Assembly (NCBI GenBank): GCA_023443925.1
Contig: JAEZSL010000258.1
Span: 1-19,373 of the forward strand
Reading direction: 5' to 3'
Length of the DNA stretch: 19,373 nucleotides
Origin: Bacillota bacterium
GTDB lineage: Bacteria; Bacillota_A; Clostridia; Lachnospirales; Lachnospiraceae
The notes under the pieces are model-generated. The model searched no databases. It was not told the DNA's origin and worked only from the letters and a program-made list of their open reading frames with translations. The position numbers and the translations under genes are program-made. Positions 13,259 to 19,373 of the stretch are shown here, one piece after another. Each line of letters begins with the position of its first letter. The stretch's first letter is position 1.

Positions 13259-15292
13259 ATGAAAAAAACCGATTTAGCCATAGGGCTATATCTTCTGGCT
13301 GCAATTGTATTTCTGATTGTACCAATCCCTGCCGTATTACTGGATATTTTACTGGCTATGAATATAGCCATAGCACTGATTGTCTTATTTAATGCCTTAT
13401 TTGCAAAAGAAGTATTAAATATGGCTTCTTTCCCGACCATATTATTGTTTACAACAATTTTCCGTATATCCCTCAATGTATCCTCAACCAGATTGATTTT
13501 AAAAACAGGCCAGCCTGGCAATGTAGTAGAAACCTTTGGCGGCTTTGTTGGTGGAGGTGATCCGATTATCGGTATCATTGTATTTATCATATTAATATTG
13601 GTACAGTTTATGGTAATTAATAAAGGATCGGAACGTGTCGCTGAAGTAACCGCCAGATTTACTCTGGATGCCATGCCTGGTAAGCAGATGGCTATTGATG
13701 CTGACTTAAATACCGGTGCCATTACCGATGCCCAGGCCAGAGAACGCCGGGAAAAGATCCAGGAAGAGTCCAGCTTCTTCGGCTCCATGGACGGTGCTAC
13801 CAAATATGTAAAAGGAGATGCCATTGCCGGACTCATTATTACGGTTATAAATTTCGCCGGCGGTATCGCTATGGGGGTTCTCAGACAGGGCATGCCCATG
13901 ATGGAAGCTTTTGACCGCTTTACCATTCTTACCATTGGTGACGGTCTGGTTAGTCAGATACCTTCCATCTTGATTTCATTGGCGACCGGTATTCTTGTTA
14001 CGAAGGTATCCAAGGATGCTGATTTTGGAGACTTGCTGGTAAAACAATTATTTTCCATACCCAAGGTTTTATATATGGTAGGCGGTACTTTGATTTTTCT
14101 TGGAATTGTAACTCCGTTAAGTGACCTGGTGTTTTGTGCTTACGGCGTTGTATTTATTATTACCGCAAGGTCCATAGCCGGTAGAATGGAAGTTGATAAG
14201 ATAGAGGAACAGGCTTCCATGGAAGAAATTGCAGGGGATGAAATCCGAAGACCGGAAAATGTGGTTTCCTTATTACAGGTGGATCCCATTGAACTGGAAT
14301 TTGGTTATGGTATTATTCCATTAGCCGATGTAAACCAGGGCGGTGATCTTTTAGACCGCGTAGTGCTGATCAGAAGGCAGGTTGCTTTGGAATTAGGCTG
14401 TGTTGTACCCATGATACGATTAAGAGATAACATCCAGTTAAATCCGAATCAATATGTAATTAAAATCAAAGGAATCCCGGTGAGTGAAGGAGAGATTTTG
14501 TTTGACCATTATATGGCTATGAACCCTGGTTTCGTTGAGGAAGAAATAACAGGTATTCCGACTTTCGAGCCATCCTTCCATCTTCCGGCAATCTGGATAA
14601 CGGACAGCCAGCGTGAACGCGCGGAATCCTTAGGCTATACCGTCGTTGATCCGCCGTCCATTATCGCTACTCATTTAACAGAGATTATAAGGGGCCACAT
14701 CCATGAACTGTTAACAAGACAGGATGTACAGAATCTTATTAATAACGTGCAGGAAGCCAATGGAACCCTCATTACGGAACTTGTTCCCAAACTGTTAGGT
14801 GTGGGTGAAATACAGAAAGTATTGCAAAACCTTCTGAAAGAAGGAATTTCCATAAGAGATTTAATAACCATTTTTGAAACTCTGGCCGATTATGCCTCCA
14901 CCACCAGAGATACGGATGTTTTAACGGAGTATGCAAGACAAAGCTTGAAAAGAGCCATCTCCAATAAATTTTTTCCGGCCAGCGAAACTACCAGTGTAGT
15001 AACATTGGATCCTAAGATTGAACAGGAAATCATGGGTTCCGTAAAGCAGACGGAGCAGGGAGCTTATCTGGCCCTGGATCCGGATAAAACGCAGACGATT
15101 ATACATTCTGTCGAGGAAGAAATACAGAAACTTGAAAATATCGGAAAGAATCCCATTGTTATTACTTCTCCTATAGTAAGAATGTATTTTAAAAAATTAA
15201 CGCAGGACTACTTTAAAGATTTAATCGTTATTTCTTATAATGAGATTGAATCCAATGTAGAATTACAGTCGGTAGGGATGGTGACAGTATAG
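13259..15292 (+). CDS. flhA: Flagellar export gate protein FlhA
   Basis: FlhA is the large nonameric export gate component that receives chaperone-substrate complexes and couples export to the proton motive force. The protein has 677 residues, normal for the family. The N-terminal half (about residues 1-310) has about eight membrane segments and the cytoplasmic FHIPEP loop, with NVSSTRLILKTG (73-84), RFTLDAMPGKQMAIDADLNT (133-152) and FFGSMDGATKYVKGDAIAG (173-191). The C-terminal half (about 340-677) is the cytoplasmic docking ring, including PLADVNQGGDLLDRV, VPMIRLRDNIQL, VVDPPSIIATHLTEI and the ETLADYASTTRD motif. AGGGGG (13245-13250) sets ATG 13259. The stop overlaps the flhF GTG by one base. 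Confidence 0.97.
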   Translation: MKKTDLAIGLYLLAAIVFLIVPIPAVLLDILLAMNIAIALIVLFNALFAKEVLNMASFPTILLFTTIFRISLNVSSTRLILKTGQPGNVVETFGGFVGGGDPIIGIIVFIILILVQFMVINKGSERVAEVTARFTLDAMPGKQMAIDADLNTGAITDAQARERREKIQEESSFFGSMDGATKYVKGDAIAGLIITVINFAGGIAMGVLRQGMPMMEAFDRFTILTIGDGLVSQIPSILISLATGILVTKVSKDADFGDLLVKQLFSIPKVLYMVGGTLIFLGIVTPLSDLVFCAYGVVFIITARSIAGRMEVDKIEEQASMEEIAGDEIRRPENVVSLLQVDPIELEFGYGIIPLADVNQGGDLLDRVVLIRRQVALELGCVVPMIRLRDNIQLNPNQYVIKIKGIPVSEGEILFDHYMAMNPGFVEEEITGIPTFEPSFHLPAIWITDSQRERAESLGYTVVDPPSIIATHLTEIIRGHIHELLTRQDVQNLINNVQEANGTLITELVPKLLGVGEIQKVLQNLLKEGISIRDLITIFETLADYASTTRDTDVLTEYARQSLKRAISNKFFPASETTSVVTLDPKIEQEIMGSVKQTEQGAYLALDPDKTQTIIHSVEEEIQKLENIGKNPIVITSPIVRMYFKKLTQDYFKDLIVISYNEIESNVELQSVGMVTV

Positions 15293-16515
15293 TGATAATT
15301 AAGAAGTTTCAGGCCGGTACGGAAACAGAAGCGATTATGCTTGCGAAAGAGGAGTTAGGGAAAGATGCTATCGTAATGAACATAAAAACCATTACTCCTA
15401 AAGGAATCTATAAGCTGTTTCGAAAAGGTACCGTGGAAATAACAGCGGCGGTGGATGATTCCGCTGCACCGCAGACCGCGGCAAATAAGGAATTTACGTT
15501 ACCCGAAAAGAGCAGTTATAAGTTTAATTCCGGTTTCTTTAGTGAGAAATACGAAAACCAGCCATATAAAGAAAAAAATGAAACCGATGAAAAAGGCGAT
15601 ACCTCGGCAATTGAGAAGAAATTAAATAATCTTCAGGATCTTTTGGAAAAGCAGCTGCAGGATAAAAGAGCAGAAGAAAAAGCAGAAGAGAAAAAAGCAG
15701 AACCGAAAATAGAAGAGGATAAAAAACCTCCGTACTTTCAATTGATTTATAATCAGCTGGTTCGTAATGAAATGGATGAGAAGTATGTAAATCAGATCTT
15801 AAATGAAATTGAAAATAAATTTAAGAAAGATATCGCTATCGACAATGTCCTGGCAAATGTTTATCAAAAAATAATACTTAAGCTGGGACAGCCCCAAACT
15901 ATCGAGCTGATAGAAAATAAGACCAAAATGATCTTTTTTATCGGCCCTACCGGAGTAGGCAAAACGACTACCATAGCGAAAATCGCCTCTAGTTTAAAAC
16001 TGTCAAAAAAAGCGAAGGTGGCCATGCTGACTTCGGATACCTACCGGATTGCGGCAGTAGAACAGCTTAGAACCTATGCCAATATTCTTGGAGTGCCCAT
16101 GAAAGTTATTTATACGGAGGATGAGATAATACAGGCAAGGGAAGAATTTAAGGATTATGATGTTATTTTAATTGATACGGCGGGGCGTTCTCATAAGAAC
16201 CGTGAGCAAAGAGATGATATTGAAAAACTAATCCGGTCAGTAAATGAAGAAGACAGGGAAGTGTACCTGGTTCTCAGCGCAACAACGAAATATAAGGATC
16301 TCATCCGGATTACGGAATGCTATTCTGAAATAACGAACTACCGGCTGATATTTACAAAACTGGATGAAACTATTTCCGTAGGAAATATATTTAATATTAA
16401 AATGTTAACCAATGCTGATTTGTCTTACACAACCTATGGGCAGAATGTACCGGATGATATTGGAAAGATAGATACCCAGGAAACTGCGAAGAAGTTGTTA
16501 GGAGGCAATGATTAA
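15292..16515 (+). CDS. flhF: Flagellar placement GTPase FlhF (SRP-type)
   Basis: FlhF is an SRP-family GTPase that helps set where flagella are built. The protein has 407 residues and starts at GTG 15292, whose G is the last base of the flhA stop. The N-terminal B domain begins IIKKFQAGTETEAIMLAKEE. A charged Lys/Glu-rich linker follows (about residues 90-145). The NG GTPase domain then carries G1 GPTGVGKTTT (218-227), the SRP-type TSDTYRIAAVEQL (247-259), G3 DTAGR (295-299), G4 TKLDE (355-359), and the GQNVPDDI end motif (383-390). All GTPase motifs are intact. The stop overlaps the flhG ATG by one base (TAATG), so the GTPase and its activator are probably made together. Confidence 0.96.
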   Translation: MIIKKFQAGTETEAIMLAKEELGKDAIVMNIKTITPKGIYKLFRKGTVEITAAVDDSAAPQTAANKEFTLPEKSSYKFNSGFFSEKYENQPYKEKNETDEKGDTSAIEKKLNNLQDLLEKQLQDKRAEEKAEEKKAEPKIEEDKKPPYFQLIYNQLVRNEMDEKYVNQILNEIENKFKKDIAIDNVLANVYQKIILKLGQPQTIELIENKTKMIFFIGPTGVGKTTTIAKIASSLKLSKKAKVAMLTSDTYRIAAVEQLRTYANILGVPMKVIYTEDEIIQAREEFKDYDVILIDTAGRSHKNREQRDDIEKLIRSVNEEDREVYLVLSATTKYKDLIRITECYSEITNYRLIFTKLDETISVGNIFNIKMLTNADLSYTTYGQNVPDDIGKIDTQETAKKLLGGND

Positions 16516-17396
16516 TGGACCAGGCAGAACAATTAAGGAATATCATTAAAAAGCAGAGTCCTCCCAAAAAATTTGCCCGTGTCATAACCGTAACCAGTGG
16601 AAAAGGCGGTGTCGGTAAGTCTAATTTATCAGTCAACCTGGGTATACAAATGAGCAGGCTCGGCAAACGGGTTATTATTCTGGATGCTGATTTCGGATTG
16701 GCCAATGTAGAGGTTATGTTGGGAATCAGACCTAGATACAGCCTTGCAGATTTAATGTTTAAGGGTAAAGAACTTCAGGAAATTATAACAAAAGGCCCTG
16801 AAAATATCGGATTTATATCCGGCGGTTCCGGTATCCATGAATTGATTAACATAACCAGAAGCCAGATCCTTTTTCTGACGGAGAAACTGTATGAACTTGA
16901 CCAGTTGGCAGATGTTATAATTATAGATACGGGAGCAGGTATTTCGGATAGTGTTTTAGAATTTGTTACCGCCAGTTCGGAAGTTTTATTAATAGTAACT
17001 CCGGAACCTACATCCATAACGGATGCCTACGCCTTATTAAAAACCCTGAACCGTAAAGGCGACTTTTCTCCGGACCATACAGCAATTAAAATGATTGCAA
17101 ACCGGGTGGAATCCTATGAAGAAGCAAAGCAGCTATATACAAAATTAAATTTAGTTGTCGAAAAATTTCTTACCATTAAGATGGGATTTCTTGGTGCCAT
17201 TCCACAGGATACCAATGTTACAAAAGCGGTTATGCAGCAGAAACCTTACTCTGTTCAATATCCCAACGCACCGGCCTCAAAGGCGGTGTATGAACTTGCT
17301 AACATATTATGCAACAATGCTTCTCCAAGAGCTCAGTCAGTGAGTGGTATAGCCGGACTTTTTTCCAACTTAATTCGTTTAAAATTTAAAAAATAG
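16515..17396 (+). CDS. flhG: Flagellar number regulator FlhG (MinD-like ATPase, YlxH)
   Basis: FlhG is a MinD-family ATPase that limits flagellar number and activates FlhF. The protein has 293 residues. Residues 2-8 (DQAEQLR) match the DQAxxLR activator motif known to stimulate FlhF GTP hydrolysis. The ATPase core carries the deviant Walker A KGGVGKS (30-36) with its signature lysine, DADFGLAN (57-64), DTGAG (138-142) and TPEPTSITDAYALLK (162-176). The C-terminus ends in a helical segment AGLFSNLIRLKFKK, which could serve as a membrane-targeting helix as in MinD (inference). GGAGG (16501-16505) inside the end of flhF lies 9 nt before ATG 16515. Also annotated as ylxH or fleN. Confidence 0.95.
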   Translation: MDQAEQLRNIIKKQSPPKKFARVITVTSGKGGVGKSNLSVNLGIQMSRLGKRVIILDADFGLANVEVMLGIRPRYSLADLMFKGKELQEIITKGPENIGFISGGSGIHELINITRSQILFLTEKLYELDQLADVIIIDTGAGISDSVLEFVTASSEVLLIVTPEPTSITDAYALLKTLNRKGDFSPDHTAIKMIANRVESYEEAKQLYTKLNLVVEKFLTIKMGFLGAIPQDTNVTKAVMQQKPYSVQYPNAPASKAVYELANILCNNASPRAQSVSGIAGLFSNLIRLKFKK

Positions 17397-17411
17397 CAGA
17401 CGGGGGTAGTT

Positions 17412-18173
17412 ATGGTAGGTGATATCGTAACCATTGGTGATAAACTGGATTTAATAGCCTTAAGTTTCAGCATGAAAACAATTGAAGATGAAAAGATATA
17501 TAAAAGTCAGGTTTTAGACTTTATCAGTGAAGATACATTAAGTATTTTAATGCCCATTGAAGGAGGAAGGGTAATTCCCTTGACCGTGGGGGAAAGGTAT
17601 AGTCTGTGCTTTTATACAAAAAAAGGACTTTACCAGTGTAAGTCCGTCATAACAGACCGCGGACGTATTGATAATGTTTACGTATTAACGGTACAAATTA
17701 CATCCCAGTTGGAGAAATATCAAAGAAGGCAGTTTTACAGACTGGAATATCTTTTGGAAATTAAATATAGAATCCTTTCAGACATGGAAATCTCAATAAT
17801 GAATAAACTGCGGAACAATAACTATGAAAATGAAGCAGAGCAGCAGAGCTTTATAAATTCAATGGATGCTCTGCAAAAGGACCGGTTGTCCGGTACAATA
17901 TTAGACATAAGCGGCGGAGGGGCAAGATTTGTCTCCGAACAAAATCATGAACGCGGTAATATACTGGAGATGTTCATGGAATTTGATAACAGTCTGGGTT
18001 CAAAAGATTTTATTATACAGGCATTGATTCTTTCATCGAATAGAATGGTAAACAGACAGGGATTTTATGAACACAGAGTTCAGTTCAGAGATATTTCGAA
18101 AGAGGAAAGAGAGGCCATAATCAAATTTATTTTTGAAGAGGAACGCCGACAAAGAAAGAGAGAAAAACGTTGA
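17412..18173 (+). CDS. PilZ domain protein, YcgR/YpfA-like flagellar brake
   Basis: This is a predicted c-di-GMP receptor, related in layout to the brake proteins YcgR and B. subtilis YpfA (DgrA/MotI), which slow motility when c-di-GMP is high. The protein has 253 residues. The N-terminal part (about 1-100) fits the YcgR-type beta domain. The PilZ domain begins at about residue 104 with the RxxxR ligand motif (R106 and R110 in RRQFYR) and has D165-x-S167-x-x-G170 (DISGGG) further on; both binding motifs are intact. Between them about 54 residues intervene, more than a typical PilZ spacing, including a charged, probably helical insert (about 123-158). A highly basic tail (RRQRKREKR) ends the protein. 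It lies 15 nt after flhG and 23 nt before cheB. The exact target is unknown; no symbol is given. Confidence 0.88.
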   Translation: MVGDIVTIGDKLDLIALSFSMKTIEDEKIYKSQVLDFISEDTLSILMPIEGGRVIPLTVGERYSLCFYTKKGLYQCKSVITDRGRIDNVYVLTVQITSQLEKYQRRQFYRLEYLLEIKYRILSDMEISIMNKLRNNNYENEAEQQSFINSMDALQKDRLSGTILDISGGGARFVSEQNHERGNILEMFMEFDNSLGSKDFIIQALILSSNRMVNRQGFYEHRVQFRDISKEEREAIIKFIFEEERRQRKREKR

Positions 18174-18196
18174 AAGCAGTATAATGGAGGCGGAAA

Positions 18197-19330
18197 ATGC
18201 AGAAAAAAGTTTTGATTGTTGATGACTCTGCACTCATGAGAAGAGTGCTCTCTGATATAATAAATTTAGATTCAAGGTTTCACGTTGCGAAAGCAGCTAC
18301 CAACGGGCAGGAGGCTTTTCAGTTGCTGGTCCAGGAGCGGGAGCTTTTTGATGCGGTTTTACTGGATATCAATATGCCAAAGATGAACGGCCTGGAATTA
18401 TTGGAGCAATTAGAAAGAAACAAGGTAAAAGCAACTGTTATAATCGTAAGCACAGTTGCCAAGGAAGGTGCAAAAGAAACCATCCGTGCTCTGGAACTTG
18501 GGGCTTTTGATTTCGTTACGAAACCGGACAGCTTTTTTGATGTAAAAAGCGATAGCTTTAAGAATAAGATTATCGACTGCCTGTCAGTAGCGACAAAGCT
18601 ATATCAGGAGTCAATAACTCCTTTTTCAGCGAAAGAGACAGCTGCCCTGGAGCAGCCGGTTATACATAAAACGGGACTCCTTGAATCCAGGAAACCGCCT
18701 GTAATTCAGTTATTAAGAGAAGAAAGACCTTTCCGAAAAACTCCATATGCCAGGAGATTGGTGGCAATCGCCTGTTCTACCGGTGGTCCTAAAGCTTTAC
18801 AGCAGGTTTTACCCCTGCTGACACAGGATCTGGGCTGCAGCGTATTGATTGTACAGCATATGCCGGAAGGCTTTACCGCATCACTTGCCAACCGGTTGAA
18901 TGAAATGAGCAGCGTAACCGTTAAAGAAGCTGAAGATAAGGAAATCCTAAAAAGCGGTGTTGCCTATATCGCAAAGGGTGGAAGCCAGATGCGTCTGATA
19001 CAGTCAGAGAATGGTTCCTTACAATTATCTGTGACAGTGGAACCGGCCAGAAATGGTTTGAAGCCCTGTGCGGATATCATGTATGAGTCCCTGATTCAGA
19101 CGGATCTTACGGATATTACCTGTGTTGTATTAACGGGTATGGGCGGCGACGGCACGAAAGGAATCAGACAGTTGAAAGAAAAAAAGAATATTTATGTAAT
19201 AGCACAGGATGAAGCAACCAGTACCGTTTATGGAATGCCCAAGGTGGTGGCAGAAGCAGGACTGGTGAATGAAATTGTTCCCTTAGGGCAGATTGCCGGT
19301 GCTATACAGAAGAACTTGGGGGTGCATTAA
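18197..19330 (+). CDS. cheB: Chemotaxis protein-glutamate methylesterase CheB
   Basis: CheB removes methyl groups from (and deamidates) chemoreceptors during adaptation, and is switched on by phosphorylation from CheA. The protein has 377 residues: a receiver domain (1-130), a linker (about 131-185), and a methylesterase domain (about 186-377). The receiver has DD9-10, acceptor D57 (LLDINMPKMNG), the STV segment at 85-87, and K109 (VTKPD). The catalytic triad is visible as S194 (ACSTGGPKAL), H221 (VQHMPEGFT) and D318 (TGMGGDG). The segment GLKPCADIMYESL (about 287-299) replaces the more usual RPSVD-type wording of CheB. The ribosome site (GGAGG in tggaggcgg) precedes ATG 18197. cheA starts 1 nt after the stop. 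Confidence 0.96.
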   Translation: MQKKVLIVDDSALMRRVLSDIINLDSRFHVAKAATNGQEAFQLLVQERELFDAVLLDINMPKMNGLELLEQLERNKVKATVIIVSTVAKEGAKETIRALELGAFDFVTKPDSFFDVKSDSFKNKIIDCLSVATKLYQESITPFSAKETAALEQPVIHKTGLLESRKPPVIQLLREERPFRKTPYARRLVAIACSTGGPKALQQVLPLLTQDLGCSVLIVQHMPEGFTASLANRLNEMSSVTVKEAEDKEILKSGVAYIAKGGSQMRLIQSENGSLQLSVTVEPARNGLKPCADIMYESLIQTDLTDITCVVLTGMGGDGTKGIRQLKEKKNIYVIAQDEATSTVYGMPKVVAEAGLVNEIVPLGQIAGAIQKNLGVH

Positions 19331-19331
19331 G

Positions 19332-19373
19332 ATGGACGTTAGTCAATATCTTGAAATTTTTATCGATGAAACG
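19332..19373 (+). CDS. cheA: Chemotaxis histidine kinase CheA (3' cut by window)
   Basis: Only the first 14 codons are present: MDVSQYLEIFIDET. This matches the start of the Hpt (P1) domain of Firmicutes CheA, where helix A opens with an MD-SQYLEIFIDE-like sequence. A GGGGGTG stretch at 19317-19323, within the end of cheB, can serve as the ribosome site. The position directly after cheB (1-nt gap) is the usual one. CheA autophosphorylates and passes phosphate to CheY and CheB, both encoded in this window. Confidence is limited by the short length. Confidence 0.85.
   Translation, partial: MDVSQYLEIFIDET

Noticed and set aside
13243..13935. A 230-codon open frame on the minus strand
   Set aside because: It lies wholly opposite flhA, whose family match is unambiguous. 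Its composition is that of a reverse-frame shadow and it has no recognisable domain.
1..19373. Mobile element, phage, defence or CRISPR cargo
   Set aside because: Every gene fits the flagellar/chemotaxis set, with no transposase, integrase, direct-repeat array or change of base composition visible by eye.

Overview
The window holds one contiguous block of flagellar and chemotaxis genes, all on the + strand, from a low-GC Gram-positive bacterium. Gene content points to Clostridia, most likely a Lachnospiraceae-type anaerobe: a CheC-FliN fusion (FliY) in place of a plain FliN, the small FlbD/SwrD protein, the uncharacterised 'flagellar operon protein' between flgD and flgE, FlhF and FlhG, strong purine-rich Shine-Dalgarno sites, A/T-rich codon use, and the chemotaxis genes placed directly after the export genes. 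The genus is not determined.

Layout. 1-4578: hook genes, namely fliK (5' end cut off by the window), flgD, a small TIGR02530-like gene, flgE and flbD. 4604-6791: stator genes motA and motB, then fliL. 6862-9508: switch and signalling genes fliM, fliY and cheY. 9589-15292: the export gate, fliO, fliP, fliQ, fliR, flhB and flhA. 15292-17396: flhF and flhG. 17412-19373: a PilZ (c-di-GMP) protein, cheB, and the first 14 codons of cheA. Many junctions overlap or are within 25 nt, so this is almost certainly the middle of a long fla/che operon. No transposon, tRNA, rRNA, CRISPR array, frameshift or convincing terminator was seen.

How it works together. FliO/P/Q/R with FlhA/FlhB form the export gate. 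FlgD caps the growing hook, FlgE forms it, and FliK measures it and triggers FlhB to switch substrate. FlhF and FlhG control flagellar placement and number. MotA/MotB drive rotation, with FliL and FlbD/SwrD as stator helpers. FliM/FliY form the C-ring, read CheY-P, and (through FliY) dephosphorylate it. CheB and CheA belong to receptor adaptation and signalling, and PilZ adds c-di-GMP input.

This is mostly a standard operon and I see no clearly new system. The points most worth a second look are structured spacers between cistrons (strongest in the fliP-fliQ and flgE-flbD gaps), a stator pair whose motifs look like the sodium-type PomA/PomB, an enlarged loop in the PilZ domain, a Thr/Asp/Asn-rich insertion in FliP, and the conserved but uncharacterised gene between flgD and flgE.
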